From NCBI RefSeq assembly GCF_003478445.1, contig NZ_QUET01000011.1:36247-100246 (forward strand): a stretch of 64,000 bases of DNA, given 5' to 3'. The position numbers were made by a program, and so were the translations under genes. Positions 9,817 through 17,904 of this stretch are shown in pieces (within the stretch, counting starts at the first letter, position 1; each line of letters begins with the position of its first letter). The stretch is from Roseburia sp. AM59-24XD (GTDB lineage Bacteria; Bacillota; Clostridia; Lachnospirales; Lachnospiraceae). Under the pieces are notes generated by a model that had not been told where the DNA came from, ran no database searches, and saw only the letters and a program-made list of their open reading frames with translations.

Positions 9817-10698
9817 ATGAAAGGATTGGTACAGGATATGGCAGTAGATTATGGAACATTAAAAAAAGGCGGTTTCATGAGACAGAAGCAGAAAAATAAC
9901 TTTTCGCTTCGTGTCGCAGTCGTCGGTGGAACACTGACTGCAGAGAATCTGAAAAAAATCGCCGAAGTTGCAGAGGAGCACGGTGAGGGATATGTACATC
10001 TGACATCCAGACAGGGTGTTGAGATTCCATTCATTAAGCTCGAAGATATTGATGTTGTCAAGGAAGAGCTTGCCGAGGGCGGTTGTAAACCGGGTGTCTG
10101 CGGACCGAGAGTTCGTACCGTTACTGCCTGTCAGGGAAATGCGATTTGTCCGAGCGGTAACATTGACACACAGGATATTGCAAAGAAGCTTGACGAGCGT
10201 TACTTCGGCCGTGAGCTTCCACATAAATTTAAATTTGGCGTTACGGGCTGCCGTAACAACTGTCTGAAGGCAGAGGAGAACGATGTTGGAATCAAGGGAG
10301 CAACAAAGGTTGCATGGAAAGAGGATGCCTGCATCAGCTGTGGTCTTTGCGTAAAGGTCTGCCGCGAGGGGGCTCTCAAGCTGGAGGATGGAAAGATCAT
10401 ATTAGACCAGGGCAAATGTAATTTCTGCGGACGTTGCGTGAAGTCCTGCCCGACCGATGCATGGGATGCACAGAGTGCTTATCTGGTATCCTGCGGAGGA
10501 ACCTTTGGCAACACCATCAAGGAAGGACAGTATATGCTGCCACCGATCACCTCAGAGGAACAGCTTTTCCGCGTAACCGATGCAGCGATCCAGTTCTTTG
10601 ATGATCACGCAAATCCGGGTGAGCGATTCAAATTTACAATCGACCGGGTTGGAAGCAATAAATTATACGAGGTATTAAAGGAGGCATACGATGGCTGA
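9817..10698 (+). CDS. Compact siroheme sulfite reductase with two 4Fe-4S ferredoxin clusters
   Basis: This 293-residue protein combines a nitrite/sulfite reductase ferredoxin-like half-domain, siroheme-cluster cysteines C105 and C111 (TACQGNAIC) with C145 and C149 (TGCRNNC), and an inserted pair of ferredoxin motifs (CISCGLCVKVC and CNFCGRCVKSC). It would reduce sulfite to sulfide with six electrons. The architecture is closest to AsrC or small Fsr-like reductases, but the asrA and asrB partners are absent, so electrons probably come straight from ferredoxin. The start at 9817 is tentative; ATG 9838 is also possible. It sits between metY and the TusA-like gene, which it overlaps by 8 bp. Confidence 0.88.
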   Translation: MKGLVQDMAVDYGTLKKGGFMRQKQKNNFSLRVAVVGGTLTAENLKKIAEVAEEHGEGYVHLTSRQGVEIPFIKLEDIDVVKEELAEGGCKPGVCGPRVRTVTACQGNAICPSGNIDTQDIAKKLDERYFGRELPHKFKFGVTGCRNNCLKAEENDVGIKGATKVAWKEDACISCGLCVKVCREGALKLEDGKIILDQGKCNFCGRCVKSCPTDAWDAQSAYLVSCGGTFGNTIKEGQYMLPPITSEEQLFRVTDAAIQFFDDHANPGERFKFTIDRVGSNKLYEVLKEAYDG

Positions 10699-10936
10699 TA
10701 TTAAGATTGATGATACAGTGGATATTACCGATGTGGTCTGCCCGGTGACATTTGTCAAGGCAAAGGTAGCATTGGAAGAGCTGGAGGACGGAGAGGTTCT
10801 CGCAGTGAAAATGAACGACGGTGAGCCGGTACAGAATGTACCGAGAAGTATTAAGGAAGAGGGTCATCAGATCCTCAAGCTGGAGGACAATGAGGATGGA
10901 ACCTACACCCTGATCGTCCGCAAGGTAGAAGAGTAA
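10691..10936 (+). CDS. TusA/SirA-like sulfur-carrier protein
   Basis: This 81-residue protein carries the TusA-family signature cysteine in DVVCPVTFVKAKVAL, with CPxT in place of the usual CPxP. TusA proteins carry persulfide sulfur on this cysteine. The start codon lies inside the last codons of the sulfite reductase gene, so translation is coupled. A role in accepting nascent sulfide or feeding the carrier-protein pathway is inferred from position only. Confidence 0.85.
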   Translation: MADIKIDDTVDITDVVCPVTFVKAKVALEELEDGEVLAVKMNDGEPVQNVPRSIKEEGHQILKLEDNEDGTYTLIVRKVEE

Positions 10937-10965
10937 AGAAGAAACAGAAAGGCATGGTGATACAT

Positions 10966-11280
10966 ATGGCAGCAAGAATTAATGAGCAGCAGTTTGAAGA
11001 AAAGGTATTGAAAGCGGATAAACCGGTTTTGGTGGATTTTTATTCGGATACATGCATTCCATGCAAGAGAATGGCTGGAGTGCTCGGCGAGATTGAGGAT
11101 GATTACGACGGCAAGCTTGACGTGTTCAAGATCAATGTAAACTATGAGCAGGGACTGGCTGGCAAATACGAAGTAATGTCTGCACCGACACTGATCTACT
11201 TCATCCATGGAGAGCAGCAGTGGAGACTGACCGGAGTGGTAAAGCGTGAGGAGATCACAAAGCTGGTTACCGATATCTGA
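10966..11280 (+). CDS. Thioredoxin-like protein with CIPC active site
   Basis: This protein of about 104 residues has a thioredoxin fold. The redox motif reads CIPC (in SDTCIPCKRM) instead of CGPC, and the conserved cis-proline is in SAPTLIYF. The start at 10966 is preferred because GGTGAT at 10956-10961 is a good ribosome site; ATG 10954 is in frame. In this operon it could supply reductant to APS reduction or regenerate thiols on the carrier proteins, and the thioredoxin-reductase-like gene at 18.4 kb may be its partner. Confidence 0.88.
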   Translation: MAARINEQQFEEKVLKADKPVLVDFYSDTCIPCKRMAGVLGEIEDDYDGKLDVFKINVNYEQGLAGKYEVMSAPTLIYFIHGEQQWRLTGVVKREEITKLVTDI

Positions 11281-11304
11281 TGCACCACTTGAAATGCTTT
11301 AAGA

Positions 11305-11326
11305 GGTGTCCGATATTTGGGACACC
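11305..11326 (+). other. Intercistronic hairpin
   Basis: A perfect 7-bp stem GGTGTCC / GGACACC with an 8-base loop lies in the 94-bp gap before the carrier gene. There is no T tract, so mRNA processing or stabilisation is more likely than termination. Confidence 0.45.
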
Positions 11327-11374
11327 ATGAAATAGAAATAAAAGAAACTTACAGGTGTAAGAAAGGAGAATACA

Positions 11375-11584
11375 ATGACAATCACAATTGCAGGAAACAA
11401 GAAAGAGTATGATGAGGGTGTAACCGTAGAGCAGCTGATCGAGAAGGAGAACGTTGAGAATCCATTATATGTTACCGTAACGATCAATGATGACTTCGTA
11501 GACAGAGAGAAGTTTGGCGAGACAGTATTAAAGGATGGCGATGCCGTTGAATTCCTTTACTTCATGGGAGGAGGAGCAAGATAA
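11375..11584 (+). CDS. hcyS: ThiS/HcyS-like sulfur carrier protein with C-terminal Ala-Arg extension
   Basis: This 69-residue beta-grasp protein has the ThiS/MoaD-type pattern (ITIAGNKKEYDEGVTVEQL ... DGDAVEFLYFMGGG). Working carriers end in Gly-Gly so that an E1-like enzyme can adenylate the C-terminal carboxylate, which is then thiolated. This one ends FMGGGAR, so Ala-Arg must be removed first. The JAMM protease encoded two genes later is the obvious candidate. In Wolinella HcyS the extra residue is a single alanine, which HcyD removes. The stop codon overlaps the start of the E1-like gene (TAATG). A strong AAGGAG site precedes the ATG. Assignment as HcyS rather than thiamine ThiS rests on the neighbours and the tail. 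Confidence 0.85.
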   Translation: MTITIAGNKKEYDEGVTVEQLIEKENVENPLYVTVTINDDFVDREKFGETVLKDGDAVEFLYFMGGGAR

Positions 11585-12387
11585 TGGCTTTTACAAACGA
11601 ACAGCTTGAGAGATATTCCCGCCACATCATCCTTCAGGAGGTTGGTGTAAAGGGACAGAAGAAGCTCTTAAACGCCAGCGTTCTGATCATCGGAGCAGGC
11701 GGACTCGGAGCACCGGCAGCACTTTATCTGGCTGCAGCAGGTGTTGGTACGATCGGTATTGTTGATGCCGATGAGGTAGATCTTTCCAACCTGCAGAGAC
11801 AGGTCATCCACACCACCAATGATGTGGGCAAGGCAAAGGTGAAATCCGCTGCGGAGACAATGGAAGCGATCAACCCGGATGTTACCGTCAAGACATATCG
11901 CACATTTGTAGATTCCACAAACATTATGGATCTGATCAAGGATTATGATTTCATCATTGACGGTACCGATAACTTCCCGGCAAAATTTTTGATCAATGAT
12001 GCCTGCGTTATGGCAGGAAAGCCATTCTCCCATGCCGGTATCATTCGTTTCAAGGGTCAGCTCATGACCTATGTACCGGGAGAAGGACCATGTTACCGTT
12101 GTGTATTCAAGAATCCACCGCCAAAGGATGCGGTTCCAACCTGTAAGCAGGCCGGTGTCATCGGTGCTATGGGCGGTGTTATCGGAAGTCTTCAGGCAAT
12201 GGAGGCAATCAAGTATATTATCGGTAAGGGAGAACTTCTTACCGGAAAGCTTTTAACATACGATGCACTGAAAATGGAATTTCACACGATCAAGCTTCCG
12301 AAGGATCATCACTGTGCCGTATGCGGCGACGAGCCAACGATCACAGAGCTTATCGATTATGAGCAGGCAGAATGTGATCTTAAGTAA
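11584..12387 (+). CDS. hcyF: E1-like activating enzyme for the sulfur carrier (HesA/MoeB/ThiF family)
   Basis: This 267-residue adenylyltransferase carries the nucleotide-binding motif GAGGLGAPAAL, the DLSNLQRQ region, two CxxC zinc pairs (CYRC and CAVC) and a cysteine in AVPTCKQAGV. The family activates the C-terminal glycine of ThiS/MoaD-like proteins with ATP. Its start overlaps the carrier gene, which identifies its partner. In the Wolinella homocysteine pathway the counterpart is HcyF. No rhodanese domain is present, so sulfur would come from sulfide (sulfite reductase) or the TusA-like protein. A thiamine or molybdopterin role is less likely because no such genes are near. Confidence 0.88.
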   Translation: MAFTNEQLERYSRHIILQEVGVKGQKKLLNASVLIIGAGGLGAPAALYLAAAGVGTIGIVDADEVDLSNLQRQVIHTTNDVGKAKVKSAAETMEAINPDVTVKTYRTFVDSTNIMDLIKDYDFIIDGTDNFPAKFLINDACVMAGKPFSHAGIIRFKGQLMTYVPGEGPCYRCVFKNPPPKDAVPTCKQAGVIGAMGGVIGSLQAMEAIKYIIGKGELLTGKLLTYDALKMEFHTIKLPKDHHCAVCGDEPTITELIDYEQAECDLK

Positions 12388-12393
12388 AACTAG

Positions 12394-12475
12394 TCACCGG
12401 TGTGCTAAGTAAGTTTACGGCCTGGCAAGCTTGCCTGCAAAAAGCAGTGAGCTTACTCGGTGCAGATGCCGGTGA
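12394..12475. repeat. Multi-hairpin intergenic element
   Basis: Nested inverted repeats fill the gap between the E1-like and JAMM genes. The outer pair is TCACCGG (12394-12400) with CCGGTGA (12469-12475). The next is AGTAAG (12408-12413) with CTTACT (12452-12457). Inside are the perfect palindrome GGCAAGCTTGCC (12424-12435) and a CTGC-AAAAA-GCAG hairpin. It could be an mRNA-processing structure or a member of the hairpin-rich repeat class seen elsewhere in the window. Confidence 0.55.
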
Positions 12476-12520
12476 ATAGAATACAGAACATAGAGATGAT
12501 ATAGAAAGTAAGGTGAAAGC

Positions 12521-12943
12521 ATGGCAATAACGTTGAAAATGAAAAAAGAAGATTACGAGAAGATCCTGGCACACTGTCAGGCAGGTCTTCCGAATGAATC
12601 CTGTGGACTTCTGGCGGGAGATATTGACGGAGAAGTAAAAAGCATCACAGAGGTATATCTGCTGACGAACATTGATGCCAGCAACGAGCATTTCTCCATG
12701 GATCCGAAGGAGCAGCTTGCGGCTGTAAAGGATGCCAGAGCAAAGGGTAAGAAGCTGATCGGAAACTTTCATTCTCATCCGGAATCGCCATCACGTCCTT
12801 CCGAGGAGGACAAGAGACTTGCATATGATTCCACAATGGAATATCTGATCCTGTCTTTGCAGGAGGCAGACAATCCGGTGCTCAAGGCATTCGGAATTGA
12901 TCCGGACAAGAATGTTACAATCCATGAGATTGAATATCTATAA
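12521..12943 (+). CDS. hcyD: JAMM/Mov34 metalloprotease acting on the sulfur carrier
   Basis: This 140-residue MPN+ domain protein has the full JAMM zinc site: an upstream acidic residue near NESCGLLAGD, then HSHP followed by S and D in HSHPESPSRPSEEDK. The family cleaves isopeptide or peptide bonds at ubiquitin-like C termini. Next to a carrier ending GGGAR it is expected to trim Ala-Arg and, as for HcyD of Wolinella and Mec+ of actinobacteria, to release the amino acid from the carrier adduct. The ATG follows AAGGTGA. The catalytic assignment is from motif and context. Confidence 0.87.
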   Translation: MAITLKMKKEDYEKILAHCQAGLPNESCGLLAGDIDGEVKSITEVYLLTNIDASNEHFSMDPKEQLAAVKDARAKGKKLIGNFHSHPESPSRPSEEDKRLAYDSTMEYLILSLQEADNPVLKAFGIDPDKNVTIHEIEYL

Positions 12944-13037
12944 AGGCATTCGGAAAATTTTCCTGAATGCACCGGAATAAAAGCCGATGGCTTTTCGTGA
13001 AATAAAGGGTGACAAACGACACAGAAAGGATGGTTCC

Positions 13038-14735
13038 ATGAGTAAAGATTTTGAAGTACGGCAGATCAACACAGATGTATTGATCATCGGAGGAGGTACC
13101 GCAGGCTGTTACGCAGCACTGACTCTGAGCCGTGACACAGGGCTGTCCGTGGTGATTGCGGAGAAAGCCCATATTAAGCGGAGCGGATGTCTGGCAGCAG
13201 GAGTCAACGCGATCAACGCTTATATCACGAAGGGGCATGCTCCACAGGATTATGTCGATTATGCCAGGAAGGATGCCGCAGGTATTGTCAGAGAGGATCT
13301 GCTGCTTACCGCAGCGGAGCATTTCAATGAAGTGACTGCAGATATGGAAAATCTTGGTCTTGTGATCCTGAAAGATGAGAATGGTGATTATGTCACCAGA
13401 GGAAACCGTAATATTAAGATCAACGGAGAGAACTTCAAGCCGATCCTTGCCAAGGCAGTACAGGAACAGGAAAATGTATCGGTTATAAACCGTGTCAATA
13501 TCACAAAGCTTCTGACAAAGGATAATAAAGTTTATGGTGCGGTAGGATTTTCTCTCGAGGATGAAACCGCTTATGAGATCCATGCGGGTGCCGTGCTGGT
13601 GGCAACCGGCGGGGCAGCAGGACTTTATAAACCGAACAATCCGGGATTTTCCCGACATAAAATGTGGTATCCGCCATTTAATACCGGTGCCGGATATGCC
13701 ATGGGAATCCGGGCAGGCGCAGAGATGACCTCCTTCGAAATGCGATTTATCGCACTTCGCTGCAAGGACACGATCGCACCGACCGGAACCATTGCACAGG
13801 GAGTGGGAGCAAAGCAGATCAATTCCAAGGGCTTTGTTTACGAGGACAAATACGGACTCACCACAAGCGAGCGTGTCTATGGCACGGTTCGCGAGAACCA
13901 GCTTGGAAACGGTCCATGCTACCTGAAGACAAGCGGTATTGATAAGGATCAGGAAGAAAATCTTTTAAAGGCATACCTGAACATGGCGCCAAGCCAGACG
14001 CTCAAATGGATCGAGACCGGGGAGCTTCCGGGCGAGCAGGATGTTGAGATCGAGGGAACAGAGCCTTACATTGTCGGCGGACACACGGCAAGCGGTTACT
14101 GGGTAGACACCAACCGTGAGACAACGATCCACGGTCTGTATGCTGCCGGAGATGTGGCAGGAGGATGTCCACAGAAATATGTAACCGGCGCACTGGCAGA
14201 GGGTGAGCTTGCGGCAAAGGCGATCGAGAAGCAGTTAAGCGGGACTTCTGTGGCCGATGGTGCAGACGAGGAGATTGCCCGTCAGGCACAGGAAGAGACT
14301 GCCGCTTATCAGGATATTTTAGCAGGAGAGCAGTCACCGTTTACGGCGGAGGAGCTTGAGGAGGCAATGCAGAAGGTGATGGATGAATATGCCGGCGGTA
14401 TATCTACCCATTACCAGTACAATGAGAAGCAGTTAAAGCTTGCCGATGAGAAGATCGATCAGCTGACTGCACTCGCAGATGAACTTACCGCACAGAATAT
14501 GCATGAGCTTTTATTCGTTTATGAATTAAAGGAGCGGCTGATCGTCTGCAAGAGTCTGATCGCACATCTGAGAGGACGTAAGGAGACGAGGTGGCATTCC
14601 TTCAATGAGAATCTGGATCATCCGAACGAGGATGAGAACTTTTTCAAATATGTCAATTCCCGTCTGGAGGATGGAAAGATCCGGATCATACTGAGAGATA
14701 TTGTAAAGGAGGGGTCCTATGAGCATACAAATTAA
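13038..14735 (+). CDS. aprA: AprA-like APS reductase flavoprotein (alpha subunit)
   Basis: This 565-residue FAD protein belongs to the fumarate-reductase/AprA superfamily. The dinucleotide-binding motif is VLIIGGGTAGCYAAL, and a second FAD segment is GLYAAGDVAGGCPQKYVTGA. The ATG at 13038 is preferred, after AAAGGATGG, over an in-frame ATG at 12987. With the ferredoxin subunit encoded next and CysD/CysN downstream, it should reduce adenylylsulfate to sulfite and AMP. This type is best known from dissimilatory sulfate reducers. Its pairing with assimilatory CysDN, and the absence of cysH and cysC, make it the only visible APS reductase. A fumarate or aspartate oxidase role is unlikely in this context. 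Confidence 0.88.
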   Translation: MSKDFEVRQINTDVLIIGGGTAGCYAALTLSRDTGLSVVIAEKAHIKRSGCLAAGVNAINAYITKGHAPQDYVDYARKDAAGIVREDLLLTAAEHFNEVTADMENLGLVILKDENGDYVTRGNRNIKINGENFKPILAKAVQEQENVSVINRVNITKLLTKDNKVYGAVGFSLEDETAYEIHAGAVLVATGGAAGLYKPNNPGFSRHKMWYPPFNTGAGYAMGIRAGAEMTSFEMRFIALRCKDTIAPTGTIAQGVGAKQINSKGFVYEDKYGLTTSERVYGTVRENQLGNGPCYLKTSGIDKDQEENLLKAYLNMAPSQTLKWIETGELPGEQDVEIEGTEPYIVGGHTASGYWVDTNRETTIHGLYAAGDVAGGCPQKYVTGALAEGELAAKAIEKQLSGTSVADGADEEIARQAQEETAAYQDILAGEQSPFTAEELEEAMQKVMDEYAGGISTHYQYNEKQLKLADEKIDQLTALADELTAQNMHELLFVYELKERLIVCKSLIAHLRGRKETRWHSFNENLDHPNEDENFFKYVNSRLEDGKIRIILRDIVKEGSYEHTN

Positions 14736-15030
14736 CCGGCAGAAATGTATCGGCTGCGGTCAGTGCATGCAGGTCTGCCCGGGAACGCTGATCGAAAAGC
14801 AGGAGGGAAAAGCAGTGATGCGCTATCCGAAGGACTGCTGGGGATGCGCTTCCTGCGTGAAAGAATGCCCGGTTGGAGCGATAGGATTTTTCCTCGGAGC
14901 AGATATCGGAGGAAACGGCAGTGTGATGACTGTGACAAAAGACGGACAGATCTTACGTTGGAATATTCATAAAAGCGATGGACGCGAGGTTACGATTGAG
15001 GTAGACCGGCGCAGTTCCAATAAATATTAG
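14719..15030 (+). CDS. aprB: AprB-like APS reductase ferredoxin subunit
   Basis: This 103-residue protein has two 4Fe-4S motifs, [12 protein letters not shown] and [12 protein letters not shown], followed by a short C-terminal segment, as in AprB, which passes electrons to the AprA flavin. It overlaps aprA by 17 bp with a strong AAAGGAGG site inside that gene, so the two are made together. Confidence 0.88.
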   Translation: MSIQINRQKCIGCGQCMQVCPGTLIEKQEGKAVMRYPKDCWGCASCVKECPVGAIGFFLGADIGGNGSVMTVTKDGQILRWNIHKSDGREVTIEVDRRSSNKY

Positions 15031-15049
15031 AAAAGGATGGAGGACGACT

Positions 15050-15952
15050 ATGAGTGGATTAACACATTTGGATGAATTAGAGGCAGAAGCAATCTACATA
15101 ATCAGAGAGGTTGCAGCGGAGTGTGAGAAGCCGGTTATGTTATATTCGATCGGCAAGGACAGTTCGGTAATGCTTCACCTGGCAATGAAAGCATTTTACC
15201 CGGAGAAGCCGCCATTTCCTTTTCTTCACGTTAACACAACCTGGAAATTCCGTGAGATGATCGAGTTCCGTGACAAGACCGCAAAGGAACTTGGCATTGA
15301 GATGCTCGAGTACATCAACGAAGAGGGTGTGAAGCAGGGAATCAACCCGTTTGATCACGGTGCTGCTTACACCGACATCATGAAAACACAGGCACTGAAG
15401 CAGGCATTAAATAAATACGGTTTTACAGCAGCATTTGGTGGCGGACGACGTGACGAGGAAAAGAGCCGTGCCAAGGAGAGAATCTTCTCCTTCAGAAATG
15501 AGTCGCATGCATGGGATCCGAAGAACCAGCGTCCGGAGATGTGGAAATTATATAATACGGAGATCAACAAGGGCGAGAGCATTCGTGTATTCCCAATCTC
15601 CAACTGGACTGAGAAGGACATCTGGCAGTATATCAAGCGGGAAAATATCCCGATCGTGCCTCTTTACTTTGCGGCAGAGAGACCGGTTGTATACCGTGAC
15701 GGCAACATTATCATGGTAGATGATGATCGTATGCGTCTGGAGCCGGGCGAGAAGCCGGAGATGAAGATGGTTCGTTTCCGTACACTGGGCTGCTATCCGC
15801 TTTCCGGTGGTGTGGAATCCAATGCAACAACACTCGATGAGATCATTGAGGAGACTCTCAGCTCCGTAGAGTCTGAGAGAACAAGCCGTGTGATCGATAA
15901 GGACGGCGGCGCTGCAAGTATGGAAAAAAGAAAGAGAGAGGGGTATTTCTAG
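15050..15952 (+). CDS. cysD: Sulfate adenylyltransferase subunit 2 (CysD)
   Basis: This 300-residue PP-loop ATP pyrophosphatase is the catalytic subunit of heterodimeric ATP sulfurylase, which turns sulfate and ATP into adenylylsulfate. The PP-loop is [26 protein letters not shown] and the C-terminal segment [17 protein letters not shown] match CysD closely. It ends 1 bp before cysN and was probably co-translated with it. Confidence 0.96.
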   Translation: MSGLTHLDELEAEAIYIIREVAAECEKPVMLYSIGKDSSVMLHLAMKAFYPEKPPFPFLHVNTTWKFREMIEFRDKTAKELGIEMLEYINEEGVKQGINPFDHGAAYTDIMKTQALKQALNKYGFTAAFGGGRRDEEKSRAKERIFSFRNESHAWDPKNQRPEMWKLYNTEINKGESIRVFPISNWTEKDIWQYIKRENIPIVPLYFAAERPVVYRDGNIIMVDDDRMRLEPGEKPEMKMVRFRTLGCYPLSGGVESNATTLDEIIEETLSSVESERTSRVIDKDGGAASMEKRKREGYF

Positions 15953-15953
15953 G

Positions 15954-17644
15954 ATGAATGGATTATTAAAATTTATAACCTGTGGAAGTGTAGATGATGG
16001 AAAATCAACCTTGATCGGTCATATCTTATATGATTCCAAGCTGTTATATGCAGATCAGGAAAAAGCATTGATCCTGGATAGCAAGGTTGGCTCCCGTGGC
16101 GGTGAGATTGATTATTCCTTGCTGCTTGACGGACTGATGGCAGAGCGTGAGCAGGGTATCACGATCGATGTGGCATACCGTTATTTCACAACGGACAACA
16201 GAAGCTTTATCGTAGCAGATACACCGGGTCACGAGGAGTATACAAGAAACATGGCAGTTGGTGCTTCCTTTGCACAGCTTGCCGTAGTTATGGTCGATGC
16301 AAAGCAGGGTGTTCTGGTACAGACAAGACGCCATGCAAGAATTTGTGCTTTGATGGGAATCCGCTATTTTGTATTTGCGGTAAATAAGATGGATTTAGCA
16401 GATTACAGCGAGGAGCGTTTTCGTGCGATCGAAAAGGACATCAAGGATCTGGCAGAAAGCTTGGTCTTTACAGCGTAAAGATCATTCCAGTCAGCGCAAC
16501 AGAGGGTGACAACGTAACGGTTGTATCTGAGAATATGCCTTGGTATCAGGGTGGTACACTGTTAAATTATCTGGAGACAGTCGATATCTCCGAGCAGGAG
16601 AATTCTTCCGTATTCTATATGCCGGTACAGCGTGTATGCCGTCCGAATCATGAGTTCCGTGGTTTCCAGGGACAGATTGAAAGCGGACGTATTAAAGTCG
16701 GCGAGACGATAACCACACTGCCGAGCGATGAGAAGGCAACGATCAAGTCAATCCTGAACGGTTCTACGGAGGTGCAGGAGGCTGAGGCAGGTCAGGCAGT
16801 AACGATCCAGCTTGACCGTGAAGTGGACGTAAGCCGTGGCTGCGTATTGGCCAATAAGGAAGATCTTCCTTACACTAAGGACGTAACAACGACACTTTTG
16901 TGGATGGATGATGAGCCGCTTTCTCTTGGCAAGGAGTACCTTGTTAAGCTTGGAACCAAGAAGATTCCGGGAATGCTAAAGAGCATTGAGTACAAGATCG
17001 ATGTCAACAGCGGAGAGCATATTCAGGCAGACCATGTTGAGAAAAATGAGATTGCCGTTTGCCATCTGGAATTTGCAGAGAAGATTATCGTTGACAAGTT
17101 CAAAACCAACAAGACACTCGGCGAGCTGATCCTGATCGACCGTATCAGTCATGCAACTTCGGCCTGCGGTGTTGTTGAGGATGTTTCCACCGATGGTGAG
17201 GTACCATATTTCCAGAAGGATGATATCAAAACCGGCGGATATATTTTCGAGGAATTCTACTTCAATCTGGAGAACGCATTCCTCTCTAAGGTAAATACAC
17301 AGGATAAAACATACCATGTTGGCGATACCGTGCCGATCGAGGGCGACAGCTTTAAGTATCCGGATTATTTCGATATTCTTGCAGCAGACAGTGATGCCGT
17401 TATCCTGATCCGTAACCGTGTGATCGAGGACATCATTCCACTGTCCGAATATCAGTACACAGGACTTCCTGTTCTCGATGAGAGAGGATTTGCACTGCGC
17501 ATCCGTGTAAAGGCAGACCTCGACAATTATCTGTACGAGTACAAGAATCTGGACAAGGAGAATCATTTGGAATTCTTCAACAAGTGGTCCAAGTTTGAAA
17601 CCTACCGTAGAATTATATGCACTGATAATTTCTGGATGATATGA
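15954..17644 (+). CDS. cysN: Sulfate adenylyltransferase subunit 1 GTPase (CysN), frameshifted
   Basis: CysN is the GTPase that drives APS synthesis by CysD. The P-loop GSVDDGKST, switch [12 protein letters not shown] and NKMD motifs are intact. The frame stops at 16478 and resumes without a good start. Adding one A to the AAA at 16456-16458 restores [19 protein letters not shown], so this is one gene with a one-base deletion, probably technical. After the EF-Tu-like domains (ending near residue 410) there is an extension of about 150 residues to 17644. It is not an APS kinase (no second P-loop) and I do not recognise it. It makes the protein clearly longer than E. coli CysN (475 residues). 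Confidence 0.92.
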
Positions 17645-17841
17645 TGCAAGGGCCAAAAGTAGATAGCAATGTATGTTTACATACAAATTGCTATCTACTG
17701 GCTTGACCCGCCAAACACCGACAAGAAGCAGATTTGCTTGCAAATCTGTGGGATTGGAGATGGTTGCAGGATTGCGGAAATTGCGTCGCAATGGAGCAAT
17801 CCGTGGCATCAGGGTAATGCGAACACTTGCGTGTTCGCATT
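17641..17841. repeat. Intergenic hairpin-rich repeat, copy 1 (long form)
   Basis: This starts at the cysN stop. It contains GTAGATAGCAAT / ATTGCTATCTAC (17659-17670, 17687-17698) with an inner GTATG/CATAC stem, then CAGATTTG / CAAATCTG (17729-17748), GGATTGC / GCAATCC (17769-17775, 17796-17802) and an 11-bp perfect stem AATGCGAACAC / GTGTTCGCATT (17816-17841). The first 51 bp match 41431-41481 at 47 positions, and 17792-17810 matches 41489-41507 at 17 of 19. The copy at 41.4 kb lacks the middle. Function unknown; a mobile or REP-like repeat is likely. Confidence 0.7.
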
Positions 17842-17904
17842 AGAAGTTGCTTCGCATATTATTAGTGTCAACCGTAGTTTTAGCAGTTAGAAGAGGAGTT
17901 CCAT

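Noticed and set aside
16456..16540. Programmed frameshift in cysN
   Set aside because: No slippery heptamer with a downstream structure is evident, and the same kind of one-base loss occurs in seven other places in the window.
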